In this document: in pieces, positions 35,507 through 45,728 of the stretch | Layout of the letters: every line of letters starts with the position of its first letter | Numbering within the stretch: position 1 is the stretch's first letter | Assembly: GCA_964556165.1 (NCBI GenBank) | Contig: CAZKVH010000011.1 | Location: forward strand, 1-51,939 | DNA length: 51,939 bases | Direction of reading: 5' to 3' | DNA from: JAQVEM01 sp964556165 | GTDB taxonomy: Bacteria > Actinomycetota > Humimicrobiia > Humimicrobiales > Humimicrobiaceae | Translations under genes and position numbers: made by a program | The notes under the pieces: generated by a model | Database searches by the model: none | The model's input: only the letters and a program-made list of their open reading frames with translations | What the model was told of the DNA's origin: nothing

Positions 35507-37126
35507 ATGAGAAATAAAAAGGTTAATGTTGCCATAATCGTAATTTTTATTTTAATAATAGTTGGTTGTTTTTACTATATCTTCAGGGATTCAATTTCTA
35601 ATTCCATAAAACTTGGTCTTGACCTCAATGGTGGTACCCAGCTTATTCTTAAGCCTATAGAGGAAGAGACTGGAGAGATAACCGAAGAAAAGCTTGAGTA
35701 TACAATCGGAATCATAAGGGATAGGGTAGATAAACTGGGTGTTTCAGAGCCTCTTATTACAAAAGATAATTTTAATAATATTATAGTCCAGCTTCCAGGA
35801 GTAGAAGACCCCGATAACGCAAAAAAAATCATAGGAAAGACTGCAAGGCTTGAATTCCGGCTGGTAGAGGGGACATTTGTTTCAAGAAAAGGCAATAGCT
35901 GGGACATAATAGGATTTGATTACCAGAATGGCGAGATTCTAATTGACCCGGAAGCTGAAGAGACAATATTAATTGAAGATGTAAATAAATTTTTCCAGGG
36001 AGAATCGGTACCGAGTACCGGAAGACTGGCAACTAATCCAGAAAATAATGCACTTGTTCTCTTATATCCTCAAAGTCAGGATGAATCGGATGAAAGCATA
36101 AATGAAAGTAACGCAGATGAGCCTGAGTTTAATCCTGAAGAAATAATGGGTACACTTGAGTATAACAACGATACAAATGAAATGTTTCTGGTAAAAGACG
36201 GTGAAGAGATAGGAGAGATACTTATTGATTCAAGAACAGGAGCTGCAACTCTCGTAGGGCCGGCGCTTATTACAGGTGATGAACTTGCGAATGCAGTTGC
36301 GGGATATGATAATTATGGGAATATACGGGTCGGTTTAAGTTTCAAGGAAGAAGCTGATGATACCTTTGCGGAGATTACAACGAATAATATCGGAAGGAAT
36401 CTGGCAATCGCACTGGATGAAGAGATTGAGTCTGCTCCATATATAAGGGTGCCTATAACTGACGGTGAAGCAGAAATTACAGGTATAACCAGTATAGAAG
36501 AAGCTAAAAATATCGAGCTTGTCCTGCAGACAGGTGCATTCCCCATTGACCTCCATTTAGAGGAAAGTATTTATGTTGGTCCGACTCTTGGTATGGATTC
36601 TTTAAGATATGGTCTTTATGCAGGAATTACAGGTCTTATTTTAATAATAGCATTTATGTTTTTCTATTATAAAGGACTGGGAATTTATTCCATGGTTGGA
36701 CTTCTGGTTTATATTATCATTTTCTGGGGAGTAATATCAGCAATAGGTGCCCCGATTACTCTGCCAGGTATTGCGGGAATCATTCTTACGATTGGTATGG
36801 CAGTGGATGCAAATGTAATAATATTCGAAAGGATAAAAGAGGAGATATTAAAGGAGAAATCCCCCAGGGCTGCTATAAGTGAAGGATTTAAAGGTGCTCT
36901 CAGGACTATAATAGATTCCAATATAACAACTCTGGTTGCGGCAGGTGCGCTTTACTTTTTTGGTGAGGGCCCCATAAAGGGCTTTGCAGTTACTTTAAGC
37001 CTTGGCGTTATAATAAGTATGGTAGTAAGTCTTTTATTTACAAGGTCAGGTATATTTTTGATGTCAGGAATTCCAAAGATGACAACACATTCATTTTTAG
37101 GATTGGCAAGAAGGAGCGGTGAGTAA
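35507..37126 (+). CDS. secD: protein translocase subunit SecD
   Basis: Large membrane subunit that uses the proton-motive force to pull proteins out of the Sec channel. Its 539 residues start with one helix, followed by the D1 motif KLGLDLNGGTQL, a large external domain (about 40-370) with an acidic insert near residues 195-215, and five C-terminal helices with the AVDANVIIFERIKEE motif. secF follows 6 nt later as a separate gene, unlike the fused SecDF of Bacillus. Confidence 0.96.
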   Translation: MRNKKVNVAIIVIFILIIVGCFYYIFRDSISNSIKLGLDLNGGTQLILKPIEEETGEITEEKLEYTIGIIRDRVDKLGVSEPLITKDNFNNIIVQLPGVEDPDNAKKIIGKTARLEFRLVEGTFVSRKGNSWDIIGFDYQNGEILIDPEAEETILIEDVNKFFQGESVPSTGRLATNPENNALVLLYPQSQDESDESINESNADEPEFNPEEIMGTLEYNNDTNEMFLVKDGEEIGEILIDSRTGAATLVGPALITGDELANAVAGYDNYGNIRVGLSFKEEADDTFAEITTNNIGRNLAIALDEEIESAPYIRVPITDGEAEITGITSIEEAKNIELVLQTGAFPIDLHLEESIYVGPTLGMDSLRYGLYAGITGLILIIAFMFFYYKGLGIYSMVGLLVYIIIFWGVISAIGAPITLPGIAGIILTIGMAVDANVIIFERIKEEILKEKSPRAAISEGFKGALRTIIDSNITTLVAAGALYFFGEGPIKGFAVTLSLGVIISMVVSLLFTRSGIFLMSGIPKMTTHSFLGLARRSGE

Positions 37127-37132
37127 GCTATT

Positions 37133-38056
37133 TTGAAGTTTAAGAATTTTAATTTTGATTTTATTGGAAAAAGGAAAATATGGTTTTTAATTTCTCTGGT
37201 AGTGATACTTGCAGGATTAATTGGTTTTTTTGTCCGCGGTAGTTTTAATCTGGGAATTGATTTCCTGGGCGGCTCACTTATGGAGGTAAAGTTTGAAAGG
37301 GATACCAGTACTGCTGAAATTAGGGGCATTATGGGCGATATTGGTTATGATAATGTAATAATACAGCGTGTTGAAACAAATATGGTTAAGGCTGAATCGG
37401 ACAGGTTTATTATAAGAATAAAAGCAGAAGATTCAGGAGATAATGTAGATGGGGAGGAAAAAGATAAAATACTTGATGCACTTGATAGCAAAATAGGGCT
37501 TGAAGGTAATCTTCTTCAGGATAGAGATGTAGACCCCGGTTTTAGTAGCAAACTTGTCAGGAATGCATTTATAGCCATTGCTATAGGAATAGCTGGAATA
37601 TTGATATATGTAGCTATAAGATTTGAGTTCAGGTCAGGAATTGCTGCAATTTTAGCTTTAATTCATGATGTGCTTATTACATTGGGTGTATATGCAATTT
37701 TGAATCGTGAGATTAATACATCAACCATTGCTGCAATTCTTACCATTATTGGATATTCTATCAATGATACTATTGTCGTTTATGACAGGATTAGAGAAAA
37801 CACCCCGATGGCAGGGAAGTTAGGTTACACCGGAGTAGTGAATAATTCGTTAAACCAGACATTATCTCGCTCAATAAATACATCTTTGACTACACTAATC
37901 CCGATTGTATTGCTTCTAATATTGGGAACAACGGCACTTAAAGATTTCGCACTTGCTCTTACGGTGGGTGTAATTGCAGGTACATACTCATCCATGTTTG
38001 TTGCCAGTCCAATTCTTGTTTTATGGAATAACAGGTTTCCAAAATATAAAAAATAA
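37133..38056 (+). CDS. secF: protein translocase subunit SecF
   Basis: Partner of SecD, 307 residues. The first helix (about 14-35), the D1-type motif NLGIDFLGGSLMEV, the five-helix C-terminal part and the SINDTIVVYDRIREN motif near residue 215 are all in place. It starts with TTG; the best Shine-Dalgarno candidate (GGAG) lies rather far upstream, so coupling to secD translation is likely. Confidence 0.96.
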   Translation: MKFKNFNFDFIGKRKIWFLISLVVILAGLIGFFVRGSFNLGIDFLGGSLMEVKFERDTSTAEIRGIMGDIGYDNVIIQRVETNMVKAESDRFIIRIKAEDSGDNVDGEEKDKILDALDSKIGLEGNLLQDRDVDPGFSSKLVRNAFIAIAIGIAGILIYVAIRFEFRSGIAAILALIHDVLITLGVYAILNREINTSTIAAILTIIGYSINDTIVVYDRIRENTPMAGKLGYTGVVNNSLNQTLSRSINTSLTTLIPIVLLLILGTTALKDFALALTVGVIAGTYSSMFVASPILVLWNNRFPKYKK

Positions 38057-38058
38057 AG

Positions 38059-39789
38059 ATGAAAAATATTCCTTCTAACTGGATATGCAGGAACGAAAGG
38101 AAACCGGACGAAAATTTATTAAGGAATAAAAGATATAGCCCGGTTTTACTGGAAATACTTGCAAAAAGAGGGATAACCACTGAAGATGGAATAACTAAAT
38201 TTCTTAATACATCTATAACAAATCTATATGAACCGGCAGGACTTCATGGAATTAATAAAGCAGTGGAAAGGATTAAGCAATCACTAAAAAAAAATGAACG
38301 GATAATAATTTTTGGCGACTATGATGCAGACGGTATTATCAGCGCTACGATTATCTATAAATTCTTAAAAAAACTGGGACTTGAAGCAGATGTATATATA
38401 CCCGACAGATTCGAAGAAGGTTATGACTTATCTACGGGTTTTCTAAAAAGAGTTTTAAAGGAATGCAAGCACGACTTAATTATAGCAGTGGACTGCGGAA
38501 CTAATTGTACGAAGGTCCATGATTTTGTAAAAAAAAATCAATGCCCTGATATAATAGTATGCGACCATCATAACCAGTCAATCAATCTTAGTGATATACC
38601 CGAGAGATATATAATAATTAATCCTAAACTTGAGAATTCTGAGTATGAATTTAAGTACCTGAGCGGAGCGGCGGTCACATTTAAATTCGTAACCGCAATT
38701 TTGAGAAACCTTGATGATAAATATAAAAAGAGTTTTGAAAAGGATTATCTTACAAATTTACTGGACCTGGTAGCAATATCAACAATTGCAGATATAATGC
38801 CGCTGGTAGATGAAAACAGAATAATAGTAAAAAAAGGTCTTAATATCCTTCAAAAGACTAAAAATCCCGGTCTTAAAAGAATGATAGATAATTTATTTGA
38901 GGGTAAAAAATTACTGGATGAATATGATGTAGGATTCATTATAGCTCCAAGGTTAAATGCTGCAGGAAGGGTAAAAAAAGCAGAAACAGGTTTTAATCTA
39001 TTAACTAAAGATGGAGATATTTTGGATGAAATAGTAAGTGAGCTTAATATATTTAATGATAAAAGACAGCGGACTCAAAAAAAAATTTTTGATGAGATTA
39101 TAAAAAATAATGATTTTGATAGTATTATTTCAGAAAAAAGAATATTTATAGGAAAATCTGAGAACTGGAATGAAGGGGTTCTGGGAATAGTAGCTTCAGA
39201 TATCGCAAAGGAGTTTAACATACCGGCTATTTTATTCAGGGAGTTTAAAGGTAAGCTTAAAGGTTCCGGGAGAAGTACGGGTAAATTTGACCTGTACGAA
39301 AATCTTGTCAGACTGGATAATTTATTTGATAGTTTTGGAGGGCACAGGCTGGCATGTGGAATAAGGATGGATGTCATAAATTACGGGGCTTTTTATGGGA
39401 GTTTAATAGAAATTGCCAGAGAAACATTAACAATTAGCGATATAGAGAAAAAAAACATTTATGATATGGAAATCAGCTTTAAAGAAATAAGAAAGGGAAT
39501 ATCTAAAAATATCAATATGCTCAAACCATTCGGTTATGAAAATCCGAAACCTGTATTTATAACCGGGGATTGTGAAATAGTTGATTTTTCATACATATCT
39601 GGGGGAAAGCATGTAAAGTTGAAACTCAAACAGGATGAGATAATAGTTGATGCGCTAATTTTTAAAGCTGATGAAAGAATAAAAACAAAAATAATAAAGA
39701 ATAAAAAGGTAAATATATTATATAAGATCGAGGAGAATAACTGGGGCGGTTTAAAAACCACGCAACTTATCGTTTTAGACTTATTTTAG
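38059..39789 (+). CDS. recJ: single-stranded-DNA-specific exonuclease RecJ
   Basis: 5'-3' single-strand exonuclease of the DHH superfamily, for recombination and repair. The 576-residue length matches the compact RecJ, not the longer Bacillus form. Motifs are FGDYDADGI (about residue 92), AVDCGT, CDHHN, the GG-x-RLACG-type DHHA1 segment FGGHRLACGIR (about residue 428) and a C-terminal OB-like domain. It begins 2 nt after secF. Confidence 0.93.
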   Translation: MKNIPSNWICRNERKPDENLLRNKRYSPVLLEILAKRGITTEDGITKFLNTSITNLYEPAGLHGINKAVERIKQSLKKNERIIIFGDYDADGIISATIIYKFLKKLGLEADVYIPDRFEEGYDLSTGFLKRVLKECKHDLIIAVDCGTNCTKVHDFVKKNQCPDIIVCDHHNQSINLSDIPERYIIINPKLENSEYEFKYLSGAAVTFKFVTAILRNLDDKYKKSFEKDYLTNLLDLVAISTIADIMPLVDENRIIVKKGLNILQKTKNPGLKRMIDNLFEGKKLLDEYDVGFIIAPRLNAAGRVKKAETGFNLLTKDGDILDEIVSELNIFNDKRQRTQKKIFDEIIKNNDFDSIISEKRIFIGKSENWNEGVLGIVASDIAKEFNIPAILFREFKGKLKGSGRSTGKFDLYENLVRLDNLFDSFGGHRLACGIRMDVINYGAFYGSLIEIARETLTISDIEKKNIYDMEISFKEIRKGISKNINMLKPFGYENPKPVFITGDCEIVDFSYISGGKHVKLKLKQDEIIVDALIFKADERIKTKIIKNKKVNILYKIEENNWGGLKTTQLIVLDLF

Positions 39790-39853
39790 ATAGTAAGAAA
39801 ATGTTTTATAATGATGTTTAAAAGTTTTTAAATAAAAAAAGGATTTTAATTAG

Positions 39854-42064
39854 ATGAGTCTAAAAGTTAATGATAAAGCCAGGAATATAAATCCGGATAT
39901 CGTATATAAGAAACTGGTAAAGAAGATAAAAACCTATAATAATAATCTGGATGAAGCACTGCTCGATAAAGCCTATCAGACTTCAAAGAAATATCATAAG
40001 AACCAGTTCAGAAAATCGGGCGAGCCTTATGTAATTCACCCCCTTGAGGTAGCAGGAATTCTTTCAGATATTGAGCTTGACCAGGTATCTATTATTTCTG
40101 CAATTTTGCATGATGCTATTGAAGATACCGAGTATAACCTGAAAATGGCAAGGGAGGAATTCGGAGATGAAATTGCAAATATTATAAATGGTGTAACGAA
40201 ATTAGATAAGATTGTTTTTAACAGCAAGGAAGAAAAGCAGGTAAATAATATCAGGAAGATGATAATCGCTATGTCGGAAGATGTCAGGATAATACTGGTG
40301 AAGCTTGCTGACAGGCTACATAATATGCGGACACTTTATTTTCTGGATGAGGCAAAAAGGGAAAAAAATTCAATAGAAACACTTGAGGTTTACGCGCCTA
40401 TCGCACACAGGCTGGGAATATATCAGATAAAATCAGAGCTGGAGGATTTGAGCTTTAAGTATCTCTATCCAAGAGAATATTCAAAAATAAAAAATATGTT
40501 TGATGAGAAGCTTGAAGAGAGAAAATCACTTATAAATGAAGCTATAAAAATAGTTAATAAAAAATTAAAAGAGGTAAATATCTCAGCAGATATTAGTGGC
40601 AGGATAAAAACTTATTACAGTGTTTATAACAAAATTACGAAACAGAACAGAAAATTTGAAGATATTTATGACATTATAGCGATAAGAATTATAGTTAATG
40701 ATGTTAAAAGTTGCTATGAAGTACTGGGCATAATCCACTCTCTCTGGAAGCCTGTTCCCAGCAGATTTAAAGACTTTATTGCAAATCCCAAATTTAATAT
40801 GTATCAATCTCTCCATACGACTGTTATTGGCGTAAAAGGCAAACCTATCGAGATACAGATAAGGACATTTGAAATGCATAAGTTTGCAGAATATGGTATT
40901 GCTGCTCATTATAAGTATAAAGAGGGAGATATAAGAAAAATAAGCGAGTTTGATAAAAGAGTTGCATGGATCAGACAGTTACTGGACTGGCAAAAGGAGT
41001 TAAAGGACCCCCGGGACTATATGGAATCCTTGAAACTTGATTTATTTGAGGAAGAAGTATTTGTATTTACTCCGAAAGGCAGGGTTGTAAACTTGCCAAG
41101 AGGGGCAACTACGATAGATTTTGCCTATCAGATACATACCGATGTGGGACATAATATCATTGGTGCAAAGATAAACGGCAGGATGGCTCCTATAGAAACA
41201 CTTCTTGAGAACGGGGATATAGTGGAGATTATAGTCTCCAAGAGTAAAAAGGGGCCGAGCAGAGACTGGCTTAATATAGTTAAGAGTTCAAGGGCGCGCA
41301 ACAAGATAAAGCAGTGGTTCAGCAAAGAACAGAGGCAGGAGACATACAATACCGGCAGGGACATAATGTTAAAAATTTTAAGGAAGAACGGGCTTTCTTA
41401 TAAAAGTGTTCCAATGGAAGTTTTTGACGAAGTAGCAGGAGAAATGAATTTTGAAAAGTCGGAAAGTCTTTTCAGGAATATCGGCTCGCATAAGGTATCA
41501 GCGTACCAGGTTTTTACCAGAATAGTAAAGAAACTGAATCAACAGGAAGCGGAAAAGGAATTAAAAGTAGAGGACATCCAGAGAAAAGAAATTGTAGAAA
41601 AGGAAAGCACAGGAATTAAAGTTAAGGGAATGGACAAAGTTCTGGTTACTATAGCTAAATGCTGTAACCCTGTGCCGGGAGATAAAATAATAGGTTATAT
41701 AACGAGGGGCAAAGGAATTTCCGTACACAGAGCTGATTGTACTAATATTAGCACTCTCAAGAAGCTAGAGAATCAAAGGTTTATCGAGGTAGAGTGGGAT
41801 AAGAAGGCTCCATATAAGTTTAATTCTGAAATACAGATAGAGGCACTGGATAGAACAAAATTACTGCGTGATATAACAAATGTTATAAGTGAATATGATC
41901 TGAATATAATTAGGGCCAATACCCTGAGGGTCAATAAAAGCGGTCATATAAAATTTAGATTTTTAATAGAGATTAATAACAAATATATTTTAAAGGATGT
42001 AATCAATAATATAAAGAATGTAGATTCAGTTTATGATGCTTACAGAGTTTTACCCAGAAAATAA
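39854..42064 (+). CDS. relA: bifunctional (p)ppGpp synthetase/hydrolase RelA/SpoT
   Basis: Makes and degrades the stringent-response alarmone. The 736 residues contain a hydrolase domain with HPLEVAGIL and ILHDAIEDTEY (both HD-type His/Asp motifs intact), a synthetase domain (GRIKTYYSVYNKI, FKDFIANPKFNMYQSLHTTV), a TGS domain (VFTPKGRVVNLPRGATTIDFAYQI region), a zinc-finger-like segment (AKCCNPVPGD) and a C-terminal ACT domain. Both activities look intact. It follows recJ after 64 nt; the apt gene often found between recJ and relA in Firmicutes is absent. Confidence 0.95.
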   Translation: MSLKVNDKARNINPDIVYKKLVKKIKTYNNNLDEALLDKAYQTSKKYHKNQFRKSGEPYVIHPLEVAGILSDIELDQVSIISAILHDAIEDTEYNLKMAREEFGDEIANIINGVTKLDKIVFNSKEEKQVNNIRKMIIAMSEDVRIILVKLADRLHNMRTLYFLDEAKREKNSIETLEVYAPIAHRLGIYQIKSELEDLSFKYLYPREYSKIKNMFDEKLEERKSLINEAIKIVNKKLKEVNISADISGRIKTYYSVYNKITKQNRKFEDIYDIIAIRIIVNDVKSCYEVLGIIHSLWKPVPSRFKDFIANPKFNMYQSLHTTVIGVKGKPIEIQIRTFEMHKFAEYGIAAHYKYKEGDIRKISEFDKRVAWIRQLLDWQKELKDPRDYMESLKLDLFEEEVFVFTPKGRVVNLPRGATTIDFAYQIHTDVGHNIIGAKINGRMAPIETLLENGDIVEIIVSKSKKGPSRDWLNIVKSSRARNKIKQWFSKEQRQETYNTGRDIMLKILRKNGLSYKSVPMEVFDEVAGEMNFEKSESLFRNIGSHKVSAYQVFTRIVKKLNQQEAEKELKVEDIQRKEIVEKESTGIKVKGMDKVLVTIAKCCNPVPGDKIIGYITRGKGISVHRADCTNISTLKKLENQRFIEVEWDKKAPYKFNSEIQIEALDRTKLLRDITNVISEYDLNIIRANTLRVNKSGHIKFRFLIEINNKYILKDVINNIKNVDSVYDAYRVLPRK

Positions 42065-42212
42065 ATAGCTTTTATTGATTTTAATTGGATTTAAGTTAAT
42101 ATTTTAAAGAACTAAGTTTTTATCTTATTAATTGTTTATTGAATGTAGTAAGAAGAGGAATTTTATTTTTTTAAAAAGTAAGAGTGAAGAATAAATATAA
42201 AGGTGGTTAATT

Positions 42213-43484
42213 TTGAAGTTAAATTCTCCAAGAGGAACAGTAGATTTATATGGTGAGGACATAGATTACAGAAATTTTGTAATAGATACTGCAAGAGAAA
42301 TATTCAGGGTTTTTAATTATAAAGAAATAATAACACCCTCTTTTGAGTACACCGGTGTCTTTAGCAGAAGTATAGGACAGGATACTGATATCGTACAAAA
42401 AGAAATGTATACCTTTAAGGACAAGAAAGGGAGGTCGCTGACACTCAGACCCGAAGGGACAGCATCGATAGCAAGAGCAGTAGTAGGGAATAAATCTATG
42501 CTTGAAAATCTTCCGTTGAAGATATTTTATATAGGGAATATGTTCAGATATGAAAGGCCTCAAAAAGGCAGAATGAGGGAGTTCTGGCAAATCGGGGTGG
42601 AATCTATTGGTACTGACAGTCCTCTTATGGACGCAGAAGTAATCTGGATCTTGAATTTATTTTTTGAAAAATTAGGGTTTAAAAAACTGGTGCTAAAAGT
42701 AAATAGCATAGGATGCGATACATGCAGAAAAGATTTCCTTTTTGAGTTTAAAAAATATCTAAAACCCAGGCTGGACAGCCTGTGCAGTGACTGCAGGAAT
42801 AGATTTGAAAAAAATGCTCTGAGAATATTTGATTGCAAGAAAAGTGGATGCAGGGGAGTTCTAAAAGATGCACCTTTAATTTATTCATATCTCTGTCCTG
42901 CATGTAAAGAAAATTTTGAGGAAGTTCTGAACTGTTTGAAAGCGATTGATATAAATTATGTCATAGATTCAAATCTTGTAAGAGGATTTGATTATTATAC
43001 AAGGACCATATTCGAGGTAATATCGGAGGACCTGAAAAGCGAGCAAAATGCTCTCGGAGGCGGTGGGAGATATGATAATCTATTAAAGCAGCTTGGAGGC
43101 CCTGATATACCGGCAACAGGGTTTGCAGTAGGGATCGACAGGATTGTTCTGCTAATGAAGCAGCTAAATTTAAAGGTTAAAAAAACTGAAGAAAAGAAAA
43201 AGATTTATTTAATTACTCTTGATAAAGATTGCAATGTTTATTCTCTAAATATATTAAGGTATCTGAGGGAAAAGGGATATATATGTGATATAAATTTCAA
43301 TAAAAGGAATTTAAAAAAAGAGATAAAATGGGCTGATGAGAATGATTATGATTTTGTCTTTATAATTGGAGAAGATGAAGTTAGAAATAATACTGTAACC
43401 ATAAAAGACATTAAAAAATTCAAGCAATATGAAATTAAATGGGAAAACGAAAAAGATAAATTAATGGAGATTATAGGAGCTTAA
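42213..43484 (+). CDS. hisS: histidyl-tRNA synthetase
   Basis: Class II synthetase, 423 residues. Present are the N-terminal SPRGTVDLYG, LRPEGTASIARA, motif 2 (ERPQKGRMREFWQIGVE), the histidine-specific LVRGFDYYTRTIFEV and motif 3 (PATGFAVGIDRI). A cysteine-rich insert near residues 170-230 (CDTCRK, CSDCRNR, CKKSGCRG, CPACKEN) may bind a metal. It starts with TTG; AAAGGTGG (42199-42206) lies 6 nt upstream. The 42065-42212 gap before it has no T-box features. Confidence 0.94.
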   Translation: MKLNSPRGTVDLYGEDIDYRNFVIDTAREIFRVFNYKEIITPSFEYTGVFSRSIGQDTDIVQKEMYTFKDKKGRSLTLRPEGTASIARAVVGNKSMLENLPLKIFYIGNMFRYERPQKGRMREFWQIGVESIGTDSPLMDAEVIWILNLFFEKLGFKKLVLKVNSIGCDTCRKDFLFEFKKYLKPRLDSLCSDCRNRFEKNALRIFDCKKSGCRGVLKDAPLIYSYLCPACKENFEEVLNCLKAIDINYVIDSNLVRGFDYYTRTIFEVISEDLKSEQNALGGGGRYDNLLKQLGGPDIPATGFAVGIDRIVLLMKQLNLKVKKTEEKKKIYLITLDKDCNVYSLNILRYLREKGYICDINFNKRNLKKEIKWADENDYDFVFIIGEDEVRNNTVTIKDIKKFKQYEIKWENEKDKLMEIIGA

Positions 43485-43486
43485 TA

Positions 43487-45363
43487 ATGGTTAATTCTAT
43501 ATTCAGTACAAGCATGAGGACAAATCTGTGCGGGGAAATAAATAAAACAAATAAAGGTAAAAAGGTTACTTTAAGCGGCTGGGTTAATAAGCGAAGAGAC
43601 CACGGCAAGTTAATATTCGTGGATTTAAGAGACTTTTCAGGAATAATACAATTAATCTTTGATTCAAAGATAAACATGAATTCTTACATGATGGGAAGGG
43701 ATATAAGAAACGAATTTGTAATTAAAGTAACCGGCAGGGTTAGGATGAGGTCAAAGGATACAGTAAATCCATCTATTCCTACAGGGGAAATAGAAATAGT
43801 TGTAGAAGATGTAGTTATATTCAGTAAGTCAAAAACACCACCGTTTATGCTTGAAGAAAGAAATAAAGTTGAAGAAAATGTCAGGTTAGAATATAGATAC
43901 ATTGATTTGAGAACAAAGGAAATGCAGGAAAATTTGAGGTTGAGACATAAAATAGCTTCAGCCACACGCAGTTATTTTAATTCCATGGGTTTTCTTGAAA
44001 TAGAGACACCCATAATGGGAAAGAGTACACCCGAAGGTGCGAGGGATTTTCTTGTGCCATCGAGATTAAATCCCGGCAGGTTTTATGCACTGCCACAGTC
44101 ACCACAATTATTTAAGCAAATACTAATGTTCTCGGGATTCGACCGGTGCTACCAGATTGCGAGATGTTTCAGGGATGAAGACCTGAGGGCTGATAGGCAA
44201 CCTGAGTTTACGCAAATAGATTTAGAGATGACTTTTGTAGATGTGGAAGACATCATGAATATTATAGAAGGTTTGTTTGTTTATATATCAAAGGAAGTAT
44301 TTGATGGAAAGATAAAATCTCCATTTAAGAGGATGACCTGGAAAGAGAGTATGGAAATCTATGGCACCGATAAGCCTGATTTGAGGTTCGGTCTTACAAT
44401 AAAGGATATTTCGGAAATATTCAAAAAAAGTGAATTAAAAATTTTTAGTGATACTTTGAAAAATAAAAACGGCTGTATAAAAAGTTTAGTAGTGAATGAC
44501 AGCAAAATTCTTACAAGAAAAGATCTGGATTACATTGTAGAGCTGGCAAAGAAGAGCGGTGCTGGTGGTCTTGTATGGATTAAAGTAGGAGAAGATATGA
44601 ATTTTCAATCTCCTGTATCCAGGTATCTTTATGAAAATGAAAAAAAAGGTTTAATCAAAGCTTTAAGCTTGAGGAAAGATGATTTATTATTAATAGTCGC
44701 GGATGATTTTTTAGTAACCTGTCAGACACTCGGTATAGTTAGAAATTATCTTGCCAGAAAATTAAAACTAATAGATAAAAATAAATTTGAATTTGTGTGG
44801 GTATACGACTTTCCCTTATTTGAATGGGATAACAAAGAAAAGAAAATAAGTTCAGTACATCACCCTTTTACAAAACCTGAAGAAGAAACAGAGAAATATC
44901 TTAAAAGTGAACCTTTAAAAGTAAGATCAAAGGCTTATGACATTGTATTAAATGGAGAGGAGATAGGCGGAGGATCAATAAGAATAAGTAACCCGGATTT
45001 ACAGAAAAAAATTTTTAAAATACTGAACATAGATGAAAAAAAAGCAAGTGAAAATTTCGGGTTTTTTGTAAAGGCAATGGAATATGGAATACCACCTCAT
45101 GGCGGTATTGCCCTTGGTATGGACAGGCTGGTAATGATACTTGCAAAACTTGACAGCATAAGAGAAGTAATTGCATTCCCTAAAACGCAGTCGGCTGTTT
45201 GTATGCTGACAGGTTCTCCTTCTTATGTCAGTAAGGAGCAGTTAANNNNNNNNNNNNNNNNNNNNNNNNNNNNNNNNNNNNNNNNNNNNNNNNNNNNNNN
45301 NNNNNNNNNNNNNNNNNNNNNNNNNNNNNNNNNNNNNNNNNNNNNGTAGAAATATATAGCTGA
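43487..45363 (+). CDS. aspS: aspartyl-tRNA synthetase, interrupted by a scaffold gap
   Basis: Class II synthetase, bacterial type with a GAD insert. About 586 residues are read before the gap: the anticodon-binding domain (SGWVNKRRDHGKLIFVDLRD), ALPQSPQLFKQILM, motif 2 (ARCFRDEDLRADRQPEF) and motif 3 (GGIALGMDRLVMIL), up to CMLTGSPSYVSKEQL. The N run (45246-45345) then interrupts it. After it, codons for VEIYS and TGA at 45361-45363 read in a frame that looks like a normal AspRS tail. I take this as the true end, so the gap probably hides only a few codons. A TAG at 45347 in the frame fixed by 100 Ns is an artefact of the nominal gap length. Confidence 0.9.
45246..45345. other. scaffold gap of exactly 100 N
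   Basis: A run of exactly 100 undetermined bases, the usual placeholder for a gap of unknown length. It lies inside the last codons of aspS. The readable flanks suggest that the real missing sequence is short. Confidence 1.
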
Positions 45364-45489
45364 TTAAATTCTTAAAAATTGTTTTTTGAAAAAATAATGA
45401 ATTAGAAGAATACAAATGCGGAAAAATGAAAATTTAGCTTTAAATAGCGGTTTATTGAATAAACAGTTTAATTATGATAGCATAATTTT

Positions 45490-45675
45490 GGGTACTCTGT
45501 TTACGGCGTAACTAAAGTTAAATTTTTGTGCCAACAAATTTACATTGGAAGCCCGGACTTTGGCTGCGGCTTAAATGCCCGCCTTGAGCAGGACTTATAA
45601 AACAGTCAAGAGGGCATCCACCTGCAGAGCGCAGGGCGCAAAAAACTTCCTTTGTTACGAGTAAATGGGGTATCC
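45490..45675 (+). ncRNA. ssrS: probable 6S RNA (long, highly structured RNA between aspS and alaS)
   Basis: A 186-nt region folds into one long hairpin. Closing stem: 45490-45504 pairs fully with 45661-45675 (15 bp, with a few G-U). Inside it, GTAAC/GTTAC, then TTTTTGTGCC with GGCGCAAAAA (one G-U), CTGCG with CGCAG, and a terminal hairpin with ATGCCC/GGGCAT and CTTG/CAAG. A large unpaired middle separates the halves. Length, single-rod shape and central bubble fit 6S RNA, which binds RNA polymerase as a promoter mimic; in B. subtilis its gene also lies next to aspS. It stands out as the only GC-rich non-coding stretch here. A CATAAT (45481-45486) may be its -10 element. The rest of 45364-45728 is AT-rich without a gene. 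Confidence 0.65.
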
Positions 45676-45728
45676 GTTTTGTTATTAAAGTTGATATTCT
45701 GATTTTTTAGTTTTAAATATTAATTATA

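Noticed and set aside
42065..42212. T-box or other riboswitch before hisS
   Set aside because: The sequence is plain AT-rich with no conserved T-box elements and no convincing hairpin.
45490..45675. SRP RNA, tmRNA or RNase P RNA in place of 6S
   Set aside because: It lacks the GGAA-type SRP loop signature, a tRNA-like end with CCA for tmRNA, and the conserved cores of RNase P RNA; it is also too short for the last two.
45364..45728. T-box riboswitch controlling alaS
   Set aside because: The conserved T-box segment of the AGGGTGGTACC type is absent and there is no terminator/antiterminator pair. The single-rod fold fits 6S RNA better.
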